Source: Acinetobacter gandensis
Lineage (GTDB): Bacteria > Pseudomonadota > Gammaproteobacteria > Pseudomonadales > Moraxellaceae
NCBI RefSeq assembly: GCF_001678755.1
Contig: NZ_LZDS01000030.1
Span: 60,870-124,869, forward strand
Direction: 5' to 3'
DNA: 64,000 bases
Shown here: positions 19,165 to 28,499 of the stretch, in pieces
Layout of the letters: every line of letters starts with the position of its first letter
How positions within the stretch are numbered: position 1 is the stretch's first letter
Position numbers and translations under genes: made by a program
Notes under the pieces: generated by a model
What the model was told of the DNA's origin: nothing
The model's database searches: none
The model's input: the letters and a program-made list of their open reading frames with translations, nothing else

Positions 19165-21063
19165 ATGCGTTACCCAGCATGGAAATATCTGCTGATCCTA
19201 GTTGTTCTTGTGATCAGTACATTATATGCCCTGCCAAGTTTGTATCCTGATGAACCTGCTGTTCAAATTTCAGGTGCCAAAGCCGGTACCCAGATTGATC
19301 AAAGCATCGTACAAAAAGCAGAGCAAATTTTAAAATCTGAAAATATTGCCAGTCATGACAATAGCTTCACCAACAATGCCGCTTTATTGCGTGTCGATTC
19401 TAGCGAAATACAGTTAAAAGCCAAGGAAGCATTACGTCGTGGTCTAGGTGATAATTACGTCGTTGCATTGAACCTTGCCCCTACAACTCCAGAATGGCTA
19501 CAAAAAATTGGTGCAAAACCAATGAAATTGGGTCTGGATTTACGTGGTGGGGTACATTTCCTACTCGAAGTGGATATGGATAAAGCCATTTCACAACGTA
19601 TGGAAACCTCTGCAGCGGACTTACGCCGTCAATTACGTGATAACAAAATTAAATTCAACAGCTTAACGTTAAATAACAACACCATTACCATGCAGTTTGC
19701 AAATAATGATGATCGTTCTGCTGCTATGGATTTCCTACGTCGTAATGGTAACGAGTTTACGCAGCAAGCCGTTGCAACCACTAATGGTTCGACACTACGT
19801 TTAAACTATACTGACGCACGTCGACAAGAAATTCAGTCTTATGCCGTCAACCAAAACTTAACCACTTTACGTAACCGTATTAATGAGTTAGGTGTGGCTG
19901 AAGCATTGGTACAAACCCAAGGTAGCAACCGTATTGTGGTTGAACTTCCGGGTGTACAAGATACGGCTGAAGCAAAACGTGTTCTTGGTCGTACAGCAAA
20001 CCTTGAATTCCGTCTCGTTTCCGACTTAAACGATCAATACATTGACCCATATACAGGCCAAGCTACCGGTTCATTACCACCGGGGACTGAAGCCTTTGCT
20101 TATGAGTCTCTCGATAGTGGTCGTCAATTATTGCTGAACCGCAACCGTATTCTAACCGGTGAACGTGTACAAAACGCATCTTCTGGCTTTAGCCAAGATA
20201 CCGGTGGTGCTGAAGTAAATATTACTTTGGATACTGCTGGCGGCAAGTTGATGTCTGAAGCGACACGTAATGCTGTTGGTAAACGCATGGCGGTATTGTT
20301 CATTGAGAACAAACAAAAAATTAGCTATGTTCCAGACCCTGTGACAGGCACACAAACTGAAGTCCGTACACCTTATACCGAATCTGTCATCATTAATGCG
20401 GCAACGATTCAAGCGGTACTTGGTTCACAGTTCCGTATTACTGGTCTAGATTCACCACAAGAAGCAGCTGAACTTGCCCTGATGTTACGTGCTGGTGCAC
20501 TTGCTGCGCCAATGTACTTCGTTGAAGAACGTGTGATTGGTCCAAGTTTGGGTCAAGAGAACATTGATAAAGGTGTTCTTTCAGTCCAAATTGGTTTCAT
20601 CTTGGTTGCAATTTGGATGGTGGTATTCTTCCGTCTATTCGGTTTAATTGCCAACTTTGCACTTGTGGTTAACCTTGCCATGATCCTAACGATTATGTCT
20701 TGGATTGGTGCTTCTCTTACCCTTCCGGGTATTGCAGGTATCGTGATTACCATTGGTATGGCGGTCGATGCCAACGTACTGATTTGCGAGCGAATACGAG
20801 AAGAAATGAAATGGGGGGCCTCACCAAAACAGGCCATTGTTGCGGGTTATGATCGTGCATATAACACCATTTTTGACTCCAACTTAACCACCTTCCTCGT
20901 TGCATTCATTCTGTTTGCAATTGGTACAGGCCCGATTAAAGGCTTCGCTGTTACCCTCATGATTGGTATCGTTTGTTCAATGTTCACTGCAATTACAGTA
21001 ACACGTGCAATCGTACAGCTGATTTACGGTAAAAAGCGTAACCTGAAGAAGTTGAGCATTTAG
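19165..21063 (+). CDS. secD: Protein translocase subunit SecD
   Basis: A 632-residue RND-family protein that uses the proton gradient to help late export of proteins through SecYEG. The N-terminal anchor is at about 7-23, followed by the large periplasmic P1 domain with MKLGLDLRGGVHFLLEVD (about 117-134), and six C-terminal-half membrane helices starting near 475 with GMAVDANVLICERIREE, the conserved proton-path region. The length is close to E. coli SecD (615). secF begins 7 bp after its stop. Confidence 0.97.
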   Translation: MRYPAWKYLLILVVLVISTLYALPSLYPDEPAVQISGAKAGTQIDQSIVQKAEQILKSENIASHDNSFTNNAALLRVDSSEIQLKAKEALRRGLGDNYVVALNLAPTTPEWLQKIGAKPMKLGLDLRGGVHFLLEVDMDKAISQRMETSAADLRRQLRDNKIKFNSLTLNNNTITMQFANNDDRSAAMDFLRRNGNEFTQQAVATTNGSTLRLNYTDARRQEIQSYAVNQNLTTLRNRINELGVAEALVQTQGSNRIVVELPGVQDTAEAKRVLGRTANLEFRLVSDLNDQYIDPYTGQATGSLPPGTEAFAYESLDSGRQLLLNRNRILTGERVQNASSGFSQDTGGAEVNITLDTAGGKLMSEATRNAVGKRMAVLFIENKQKISYVPDPVTGTQTEVRTPYTESVIINAATIQAVLGSQFRITGLDSPQEAAELALMLRAGALAAPMYFVEERVIGPSLGQENIDKGVLSVQIGFILVAIWMVVFFRLFGLIANFALVVNLAMILTIMSWIGASLTLPGIAGIVITIGMAVDANVLICERIREEMKWGASPKQAIVAGYDRAYNTIFDSNLTTFLVAFILFAIGTGPIKGFAVTLMIGIVCSMFTAITVTRAIVQLIYGKKRNLKKLSI

Positions 21064-21073
21064 GAGATCGATG

Positions 21074-22036
21074 ATGACTGAAAATACTCAACCGAAACAA
21101 TACGGCCGCCCGGACAATGAACGGATTATTCCGTTCATGAAAATTGCCAAGCCGGCAGCAATCATTTCAATCCTTCTAACCATTGCCAGTATCTTTTTTA
21201 TTAGCACCAAAGGCTTAAACCTCGGTTTGGACTTTACTGGTGGTATTGCGGCGGAATTAAACTACAGCCAACCAGTGAAATCATCTGATGTCACTTCGGC
21301 ACTGACCCAAGCTGGCTTTAAAGATCCTGTGGTACAAACCTTAGGGTCTGACCGTGACCTAATGGTTCGTATGCCGGTACAAAAAGATGTTGAAGCTGAA
21401 GACTTAACCAAGGCGATCACTTCTGCTGCCCAATTACCGGGCAATAAAGCCGAAGTGAGTAAAATGGATGTGGTTGGTGGCCAAGTGGGGAATGAACTGT
21501 ATGTTCGCTCTGCGGGTGCAGTCGGCCTTGCACTGATTCTGATGCTGGTCTATGTCACCATTCGCTTTGAGTTTAAACTTGCGATGGGTGCAGTACTGTC
21601 GTTATTCCACGACATTATCGTGACCATTGGTATTTTTGCCATGATGCAATGGCCATTTGACCTCACCGTATTGGCTGCATTATTGGCAATTATTGGTTTC
21701 TCACTCAACGATAACATCGTGGTCTCGGACCGTATCCGTGAAAACTTCCGTAAGATTCGTGGGGCTGAACCACTGGAAGTTGTAAACAGTGCATTGACCG
21801 AAACGCTGCGCCGTACCATTCATACTTCGATGACTTTATTACTTGTTGTCGTAGCAATGATGGTATTGGGCGGTGATGGTCTGAAATGGTTCTCTGTTGC
21901 AATGTTTGTGGGTGTGTTTGTGGGTACTTACTCATCTATCTATATTGGTACGGCTTTCGCGTTATGGCGTGGTCTGAACCGTCAGGACTTCATTGTTCAA
22001 GTGAAACCTGAATTCGAAGAAGAAGAGATTCCTTAA
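21074..22036 (+). CDS. secF: Protein translocase subunit SecF
   Basis: A 320-residue partner of SecD with six membrane helices. Motifs are GLNLGLDFTGGIAAELNY in the N-terminal periplasmic domain and SLNDNIVVSDRIREN in the membrane part. Two ATG codons lie in a row (21071 and 21074); GGAG at 21063-21066 is spaced 4 nt from the first and 7 nt from the second, so the second is preferred, though the difference is one residue. It ends the operon before the hairpin at 22062-22089. Confidence 0.96.
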   Translation: MTENTQPKQYGRPDNERIIPFMKIAKPAAIISILLTIASIFFISTKGLNLGLDFTGGIAAELNYSQPVKSSDVTSALTQAGFKDPVVQTLGSDRDLMVRMPVQKDVEAEDLTKAITSAAQLPGNKAEVSKMDVVGGQVGNELYVRSAGAVGLALILMLVYVTIRFEFKLAMGAVLSLFHDIIVTIGIFAMMQWPFDLTVLAALLAIIGFSLNDNIVVSDRIRENFRKIRGAEPLEVVNSALTETLRRTIHTSMTLLLVVVAMMVLGGDGLKWFSVAMFVGVFVGTYSSIYIGTAFALWRGLNRQDFIVQVKPEFEEEEIP

Positions 22037-22061
22037 ACATTTCTGCTTTTTCTTCGGTATT

Positions 22062-22089
22062 AAAAACCCATCTTCGGATGGGTTTTTTA
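22062..22089. terminator. Bidirectional intrinsic terminator between secF and S24-like regulator
   Basis: A-run, arms ACCCAT and ATGGGT with a CTTCGG loop, and a T-run. It lies between convergent genes and can serve both. Confidence 0.85.
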
Positions 22090-22094
22090 TTGCG

Positions 22095-22748
22095 CTAAAA
22101 AGTGTTCAGCACAGGTAAAATGGCAACAATAGGATCTACCCGCTCAATATCAGCAACATTAAATGTGACTTGCCTTAGTCCATCTAAGCGCTCAAATGTC
22201 ATCTGTGATTGGCTTTGCTGTTTCAGCTTCAGGATTAAGTTTATCGCATTGGCTAAATACACACAGACAATTTGTCCCGTTTCAGCGGTATGTTTATCAC
22301 ACACAATAATCCAGTCAGGTTGCAAAATGGGGGCATAAAATGAATCCGTTACCTCTATCGCATATAACTGCGGATTCAACTGAAATAAACCCGCTAAAAG
22401 TGCATTATGATCGTTTTCGATGGATATCAATGTAAAAGCTTCAGACTCATGTACCTGCATACGAAATAATGGCATGGCTGCCATCAACAACTCGATACTT
22501 TCGACAAACTTCACTTCGCCATCTAAACTTCCTTTAACTAACCCCAATTGCTGTTCTAGTTCACGGGCAAATTTCTCACCAATTTGGCGGTGACTATTCA
22601 ACAATTGAGTAATTAAAGGGATGTCTAAATCATGATGTTCACAAACCGCTTTGCCATTTTTAAATTGGCCAGTTGCGACCCATTGATCGATTGCATGAGA
22701 TAAATTCTGTCGACGTTTTTCAAAAAGTTCTGTTGGCAACATAAGCAT
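22095..22748 (-). CDS. S24/LexA-like regulator with N-terminal DNA-binding-like domain
   Basis: A 217-residue protein. The N-terminal 75 residues are helical and could form a helix-turn-helix (CEHHDLDIPLITQLLNSHRQ, with IGEKFARELEQQLGL like the end of Cro/XRE domains). The C-terminal half resembles the S24 peptidase fold of LexA/CI repressors: TDSFYAPILQPDWIIVCD matches the Ser loop and ILKLK lies where the Lys general base is expected. The canonical GDSM is altered to TDSF, so self-cleavage is uncertain. Starts at MLM; the ribosome-binding site is weak, so M1 or M3 could be used. It is a lone chromosomal gene, with no prophage around it, and its targets are unknown. Confidence 0.6.
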   Translation of the reverse strand: MLMLPTELFEKRRQNLSHAIDQWVATGQFKNGKAVCEHHDLDIPLITQLLNSHRQIGEKFARELEQQLGLVKGSLDGEVKFVESIELLMAAMPLFRMQVHESEAFTLISIENDHNALLAGLFQLNPQLYAIEVTDSFYAPILQPDWIIVCDKHTAETGQIVCVYLANAINLILKLKQQSQSQMTFERLDGLRQVTFNVADIERVDPIVAILPVLNTF

Positions 22749-22781
22749 TCGAGTTTTATTTTAGCCTTGCCCCAATATAAT

Positions 22782-22810
22782 AAAAAACCCGCATGCCGCG
22801 GGTTTTTTAT
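22782..22810 (-). terminator. Intrinsic terminator after relA
   Basis: Arms ACCCGC and GCGGGT with A-run and T-run on the two sides. Read on the minus strand it follows the relA stop by about 33 bp and ends the cysM-exonuclease-rlmD-relA transcript. Confidence 0.8.
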
Positions 22811-22842
22811 TCAATCCTTTTACTTATAAACAAAATGCTTGA

Positions 22843-25149
22843 TCAACTGCCCTGCACCAAACGGCGTGCACTGATAATGCCTGGTTGCTGTTCAAGACGT
22901 GCTAACAACTTAGACAACTGTGCCAAGCCTTTTACTTCAATCAACAGCTTCATATTAGCAATACCATCACTTTCAGAGATTGTATTCACCTGACGAATAT
23001 TGATTTGATCAGAGAAAATCACTTGGGTTAAGTCTTTTAACAAACCACGGCGGTCATAAGCTTCAACCACAATTTGTACACTTTGACCACGGGTTGGCTG
23101 CATTTCCCAATCGGCTTCGACAGCGCGTTCAGGTTCTTGACCAATCATACGCACATAGTCAGGACAAGCGACTTTATGAATACTCACACCACGATTCAAA
23201 GTAATGTATCCCGCAATCGACTCCCCATGTACGGGCTGACAGCACTGTGCAACGTGTAATTCCACGTTATCCAGTCCATCAATCAAAATACCATGCGCAG
23301 ATAAGGTATGACTCGCACGCGGATTCAATGTTGGTTTAAGCACCAGCTCAGGTTCATCCTGATCCAGATGCATATGACGGTTGACCTGATTGATTAAGGC
23401 ATGCAGGCTAATATCACCATTCACCAAACCAATTAAGATATCCTCGCCTAATTTCACATTGAAATGGTTGCAGTAATCATTCAAATCAATGCTTTTTGGA
23501 TGAATCGCAAGACGTGATAATTCTTTATTTAGAATTTCACGCCCCACTTCCAAATTCTTGCTACGGTCTTGCTGACGGAACCAATGGCGTAACTTGTCAC
23601 GAGCACGTGCTGTCTTGATATAACCCAGTGAATTCACCAACCAATCACGGTTCGGCTCACGGTCTTTCTTGGTTAAAATCTCAACTTGCTCACCAGTTTT
23701 TAGCGTATAAGTCAAAGGAACATAGCGTTGGTTTACACGTGCCGCATAGCACTTGTTACCCACTTCAGTATGTACATGATATGCAAAATCTAGAACTGTC
23801 GAGCCACGTGGTAGTTCTTTAATATCACCATCACGACTGAACACATAGATTTTCTCAAAATCTTCGAACTCTTGTATTTGTTCAAAGTTTTCCGAGTCTT
23901 CTTCATCCTTATGCGCACTAGCATCATTACGTTCTTGATAATGTTCAAGTACCGCACGAAGTGAGTGTAGACGATGATTAAATGAATAATCGGTCGTCTT
24001 CGAGCCTTCTTTATAGTTAAAGTGCGAACATACCCCTAGCTCAGCTTCTTCATGCATATTCTTGGTACGAATCTGCACTTCTAGCGATTTATTTTCTGCA
24101 ATGACTGCGGTATGAAGCGAACGATAGCCATTAGCTTTAGGGTTAGTAATATAGTCGTCAAACTGATGCGGGATGTGACGCCAAATTTGATGCACAATAC
24201 CCAATGTGTGATAACACTCAGGTACGCTATCCACTAATACACGAACTGCACGAATATCGTAAAGCTGATCAAAACTCAGGTTCTTACTTTTCATTTTTCG
24301 ATAAATCGAATAAATGTGTTTCACCCGACCATTAATTTCGGCCACGATGTCATGATCAAGCAATTCTTTGCGTAATTTATCGGTTACAAACTGAATATAT
24401 TGCTCACGCTCTAGACGTTTTTCATTTAATAAAGATGCAATTTCCTTATAACGTTCAGGCGCTAAATAGCGGAACGCTAAATCTTCCAGTTCCCACTTTA
24501 ACTGTGCAATGCCAAGTCGATGTGCCAGTGGTGAGTAAATGGTTAAAATTTCTCGTGCTACACGTTCTTGACGCTCTTTTGACGAATGCGCCAATTCACG
24601 TAAGGCATAAGTACGTTCAGAAAGTTTGATTAATACAACACGAACATCTTCCGTCACCGAAATCAACATTTTATAAATGCCGGTTAAATGTTCACGCTGG
24701 TTATTATTAAAATGATCTTCGAGGCGCTTATTCTGCTCAATCAATTCAGAAAGTTTACCCATCGCAAGCGTGCCTTTCACCAAAGCATGGACTTGCTCAC
24801 CAAACTGGGTACGTACTTCTTCTAAACTGGTTACACCTTCACGCACCGAACGATATAACATCGCTGCGGATAAAGTATCTTCATCCACATACAGATGCGC
24901 CAAAATATCCGCCATTTCAATACCTGTATAAAAGGTATTGGAACGATGACTCACCGTGGTTTCGAGTTCTTTTTGCAAGGTCAGATTCGCAACTTCTCTG
25001 AGTTGCTTCAATGGAGCTCCGTCAAACATACCACTGACACGCTCCAACCATTCGGCTAGATCATGCTGTGCTTGCTCGGCATGTTCTACAGTCGCTTCCT
25101 GTGACAACTCATTGAGACGTCCAGGCAGCTGTTCACGTACTGTGACCAT
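22843..25149 (-). CDS. relA: (p)ppGpp synthetase RelA
   Basis: A 768-residue RSH protein that makes (p)ppGpp from GTP/GDP and ATP on starved ribosomes. The hydrolase-like N-terminal region has lost the HD pair: where bifunctional SpoT has an HD-x-x-ED motif, this has AAMLYRSVREGVT, so it is expected to be a synthetase only. The synthetase domain has NPKANGYRSLHTAV (about 340-355) and EVQIRTKNMHEEAELG. A TGS domain (about 410-470, YVFSRDGDIKELPRGSTVLDFAYHVH region) and a C-terminal ACT domain (about 690-768) follow. It is last in a minus-strand block behind rlmD (32 bp gap), as in Pseudomonas and other Acinetobacter. Confidence 0.93.
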   Translation of the reverse strand: MVTVREQLPGRLNELSQEATVEHAEQAQHDLAEWLERVSGMFDGAPLKQLREVANLTLQKELETTVSHRSNTFYTGIEMADILAHLYVDEDTLSAAMLYRSVREGVTSLEEVRTQFGEQVHALVKGTLAMGKLSELIEQNKRLEDHFNNNQREHLTGIYKMLISVTEDVRVVLIKLSERTYALRELAHSSKERQERVAREILTIYSPLAHRLGIAQLKWELEDLAFRYLAPERYKEIASLLNEKRLEREQYIQFVTDKLRKELLDHDIVAEINGRVKHIYSIYRKMKSKNLSFDQLYDIRAVRVLVDSVPECYHTLGIVHQIWRHIPHQFDDYITNPKANGYRSLHTAVIAENKSLEVQIRTKNMHEEAELGVCSHFNYKEGSKTTDYSFNHRLHSLRAVLEHYQERNDASAHKDEEDSENFEQIQEFEDFEKIYVFSRDGDIKELPRGSTVLDFAYHVHTEVGNKCYAARVNQRYVPLTYTLKTGEQVEILTKKDREPNRDWLVNSLGYIKTARARDKLRHWFRQQDRSKNLEVGREILNKELSRLAIHPKSIDLNDYCNHFNVKLGEDILIGLVNGDISLHALINQVNRHMHLDQDEPELVLKPTLNPRASHTLSAHGILIDGLDNVELHVAQCCQPVHGESIAGYITLNRGVSIHKVACPDYVRMIGQEPERAVEADWEMQPTRGQSVQIVVEAYDRRGLLKDLTQVIFSDQINIRQVNTISESDGIANMKLLIEVKGLAQLSKLLARLEQQPGIISARRLVQGS

Positions 25150-25181
25150 ACCCTACTCCTACTTTTCTACGCTTCATATCT

Positions 25182-26570
25182 CTAATCGTTTATCTGATTT
25201 TCTTTTTCGAACAAAGCAATCGATTCGACATGCCCTGTATGGGTAAACATGTCCATGACACCCGCTTTTTTCAAACGGTAGCCTTGTTGTACCAACATCC
25301 CGGCATCACGCGCAAGGGTTGCTGGATTACATGACACATAAACGATTCTATTTGCACCAAATTTGGGCACATATTGCATAACTTCCTCCGCACCGGAGCG
25401 CGGCGGGTCAATCAATAATGCATCAAATCCCTGTTTTGCCCAAGAATGATGCGAAAAATCTTTTGTTAAATCTTGTGAATAAAATTTTACTTGAGAAAGG
25501 CCATTGTTTTGTGCATTTTCTGCACCACGTTGAACCATTTCCTCACTACCCTCAACGGCAACAACTGAACCAGTCTCTCCCACAGATTTTGCCAGTGGTA
25601 AAGAAAAGTTCCCTAAACCACAGAACAGATCAAGAACGCGTTCACCCTGTTGTAACTGAAGCAAATCACATGCCAGTTTCACCATTTGTGGATTAATCGT
25701 TGAATTCACTTGCGTGAAGTCTTGAGGATTAAAGCCAAATTCTACATTAAAGTCACTTAGACCATAGTGCAGACGCATCGCTGACGATGGATCATCAACA
25801 CGGTGTAGGCTATCAGGGCCTTCAGGTTGTAAGTAAAGCTGCCATCCCTTCTGTAACGCAAATTTCTTAAATTGGTTGACATCTTCTGCACAAAGTTCAG
25901 CCGTATGTCGAACCAATAGCGCAATCTCTTGATCGCCCATAGCCAATTCAATATGCCCAATGTCAGCCTTACCAGCTAAACGTTGTAATAACTGTTTAAG
26001 TGTCGTCAATGAACCAAATTCACGATCAAGCACCATACAACGATCAATCGAGGTCAGTTTATTGGATTGGCTTTCACGGAAGCCCACCACCAATTTATCT
26101 TTCGCAGGTAGGTATCGCACGCCGATACGTGCTTTACGACGGTAATCTTCACGCTGTGAACGTAATGGCGCTAACCATTCTTCAGGTTGAATACCAGCAA
26201 AATGTTCAAGATGTGATTTTAGTACATCCTGTTTTAAACGAATTTGTTCATCTGGATGGATATGCTGCATGCTACAACCACCACACACACCATAATGTGG
26301 ACAGGCTGGCTCAACACGCATCTCAGAGGCTTCGCTTAATAATTCCAGACTGTCAGCTTCTTCAAGACGCTTCACCACATTGGTAATACGCGCGCGTACA
26401 GTTTCACCCGGTAAAGCATAACGAATAAACACTTTTTTACCGTGTTTTTCTACAGGATGGTCTGGATGTGTGCCAAAGTGCGCAATGCCACGCCCCTCAT
26501 GTGAAAGCGACTCAACCTGAAATGTATAAATGGGCTGTTGGGCTTTTTGGGGCTTGGCTCTATGTTTCAT
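25182..26570 (-). CDS. rlmD: 23S rRNA (uracil-1939-C5)-methyltransferase
   Basis: A 462-residue SAM methyltransferase. It has an N-terminal TRAM domain (about 15-80), an iron-sulfur cluster site [14 protein letters not shown] (about 89-102) with a fourth Cys near 180, SAM-binding [22 protein letters not shown], and catalytic [11 protein letters not shown]. These are the full RumA/RlmD set. It lies 6 bp before the end of the exonuclease gene upstream and 32 bp before relA. Confidence 0.95.
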   Translation of the reverse strand: MKHRAKPQKAQQPIYTFQVESLSHEGRGIAHFGTHPDHPVEKHGKKVFIRYALPGETVRARITNVVKRLEEADSLELLSEASEMRVEPACPHYGVCGGCSMQHIHPDEQIRLKQDVLKSHLEHFAGIQPEEWLAPLRSQREDYRRKARIGVRYLPAKDKLVVGFRESQSNKLTSIDRCMVLDREFGSLTTLKQLLQRLAGKADIGHIELAMGDQEIALLVRHTAELCAEDVNQFKKFALQKGWQLYLQPEGPDSLHRVDDPSSAMRLHYGLSDFNVEFGFNPQDFTQVNSTINPQMVKLACDLLQLQQGERVLDLFCGLGNFSLPLAKSVGETGSVVAVEGSEEMVQRGAENAQNNGLSQVKFYSQDLTKDFSHHSWAKQGFDALLIDPPRSGAEEVMQYVPKFGANRIVYVSCNPATLARDAGMLVQQGYRLKKAGVMDMFTHTGHVESIALFEKENQIND

Positions 26571-26576
26571 GCGTAC

Positions 26577-27395
26577 CTAATGTGTGAGAGATGGGAAATC
26601 TGATTGAGTAAATTCGGTACGCTGCGATGTTTGCTGCCATACCGATAAAAAGTCAGCGTGTTGCGGCTGAGTATTTAAGTATTGAATCGTGCTTTGAATC
26701 ATGTGCTGATGATCATTCAGCAGTAACTGTCCTTTCAACAATAGCCAGCGCAAATATATCAGCCATGTATTCAACACATCACCTTCACAATAACTGGTCA
26801 GTTCCAACCAGTGTTCATTTTGAACATATTCAGGAACATGATAGCCACCGTCACCACGCTTCCCAGGGAAGCCAAGTAAATGTGCTGTATCATCGAGCTT
26901 TTGAAAATGACGGCCATGGAACATTGCCATGACATCCATTAAATCAATATGACGATGATGATAACGATTCTGGTAGTTATTATACCGCTTTTGCGTATCA
27001 ATCTCGCCCTGATCGAACAAACTTGGTGCAGATAAGCCGTGATACATGGCACGAAATAAAATGACCGGTAAATCAAATTGCGAACCATTCCAACTGACAA
27101 GCGTTGGGTGACGCTTTTCAAAAATCGAAACGAATTTTTTTAAAATTTCAGCTTCGCTGTTGTCTTCTCGGCTAAATGAAAACAACTTCATGCCTTTTTC
27201 ATCAATCCACAGACCTGAAATACAAACAATTTCATGCAGCGCCAAACGTTGAAAATCAGTACCCGCTTCTTGACGGCGTAATTTCGTCAACGCAGCGTCA
27301 AGATCTGCCTCAGGCAAATCTAGCCCGTACAAATGCGCCCCAGATTTTAAATCGGTGAGTGTTTCGATATCAAAAATTAAAACAGGTAAACGCAT
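26577..27395 (-). CDS. Predicted PolB-like 3'-5' exonuclease (DEDDy)
   Basis: A 272-residue protein of the family annotated as predicted 3'-5' exonuclease related to DNA polymerase B proofreading domains. Motifs: LIFDIETLTD (DxE, exo I, about 6-15), LVSWNGSQFDLPVI (exo II, about 97-110), and YCEGDVLNTWLIYLRW (exo III with Asp, about 205-220). No polymerase domain is present. It likely trims nucleic acids in repair or RNA turnover, but the substrate is unknown. It sits between cysM and rlmD with short gaps and is probably co-transcribed. Confidence 0.85.
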   Translation of the reverse strand: MRLPVLIFDIETLTDLKSGAHLYGLDLPEADLDAALTKLRRQEAGTDFQRLALHEIVCISGLWIDEKGMKLFSFSREDNSEAEILKKFVSIFEKRHPTLVSWNGSQFDLPVILFRAMYHGLSAPSLFDQGEIDTQKRYNNYQNRYHHRHIDLMDVMAMFHGRHFQKLDDTAHLLGFPGKRGDGGYHVPEYVQNEHWLELTSYCEGDVLNTWLIYLRWLLLKGQLLLNDHQHMIQSTIQYLNTQPQHADFLSVWQQTSQRTEFTQSDFPSLTH

Positions 27396-27425
27396 GAGTA
27401 CTCACCAGTGGAATTGCAATCGCAA

Positions 27426-28346
27426 TTATTCAGGATCTACAACAGAGAACAAACCAGTCGACAAATAACGATCGCCACGGTCACAAACGATACAAACAAT
27501 TACTGCATCTGGGTTTTCTTCAGCCAGTTTAATCGATGCCCACACTGCACCACCAGACGATGTTCCTGCACTGACACCTTCTTTACGTGCAAGACGACGT
27601 GCAGTTTTTTCTGCCTCAATTTGTGGAATATCCATAATACGGTCAACGCGTGATGGATCAAAAATTGTTGGCAAATATTCTTGCGGCCAACGGCGGATAC
27701 CTGCAATGTTTGAGCCTTCAGAAGGTTGTAAACCAACAATTTGAATCTCTGGGTTTTGTTCTTTTAAATACTTTGAAATCCCCATGATGGTACCCGTTGT
27801 ACCCATTGAGCTGACAAAGTGCGTAATTTTACCGCCAGTTTGTTTCCAAATTTCTGGGCCAGTAGTTAAATAATGCGCTTCCACATTATCCGGATTACCA
27901 AACTGGTTGAGTACCAAACCTTGACCATCTTTTTCCATTTGAAGCGCAAGATCACGTGCCTCTTCCATGTTTTCAGATTCAATCAGCTCAGCACCGTAAG
28001 CGCGCATTGCATCTTTACGTTCCTGACTTGAGCTTGCTGGCATAATTAATGTCATTTTATAGCCACGCATTGCAGCAACCATTGCCAAAGCAATACCTGT
28101 ATTTCCGCTCGTCGCCTCAATTAATGTATCACCCGGTTTGATTTGGCCACGCTTTTCAGCTTGCATAATCATGTTATACGCGGGACGGTCTTTTACCGAA
28201 CCTGCTGGGTTATTGCCTTCTAACTTGGCTAATACTGTTGCTTGAGTGTGACTTGCCAGACGCTGTAAACGCACTAACGGAGTATTTCCGACGTAATGGT
28301 CTAATAAAAAATCATCTGCTTGAAAATCAGGGGTTGTGTTACTCAT
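27426..28346 (-). CDS. cysM: Cysteine synthase B
   Basis: A 306-residue PLP enzyme making cysteine from O-acetylserine and sulfide or thiosulfate. NPAGSVKDRPA contains the PLP lysine (about 48), SGNTGIALA binds the substrate, and GTTGTIMG with GLQPSEGS are the phosphate-cup and later loops. Sequence features are closer to CysM than CysK. It is the first gene of the minus-strand cluster and is divergent from gacS across 154 bp; the cysM-gacS neighbourhood is also known in Pseudomonas. Confidence 0.92.
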   Translation of the reverse strand: MSNTTPDFQADDFLLDHYVGNTPLVRLQRLASHTQATVLAKLEGNNPAGSVKDRPAYNMIMQAEKRGQIKPGDTLIEATSGNTGIALAMVAAMRGYKMTLIMPASSSQERKDAMRAYGAELIESENMEEARDLALQMEKDGQGLVLNQFGNPDNVEAHYLTTGPEIWKQTGGKITHFVSSMGTTGTIMGISKYLKEQNPEIQIVGLQPSEGSNIAGIRRWPQEYLPTIFDPSRVDRIMDIPQIEAEKTARRLARKEGVSAGTSSGGAVWASIKLAEENPDAVIVCIVCDRGDRYLSTGLFSVVDPE

Positions 28347-28499
28347 TATGTGTACCTATATCGAGGTGCGCCTATTGTATGAAAAAATACCTGAGCCTGC
28401 ACCCATTTGACTGGCTTTTTCGTCAAAGTGATTAAAGCGCAATCAGTTTTAAATAATCCATGCTAATATTCGGTGCATAAGGAATAAACTGCTTAAATC

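Noticed and set aside
22843..25149. relA as bifunctional spoT
   Set aside because: The HD residues needed for ppGpp hydrolysis are missing, and the gene order fits relA.
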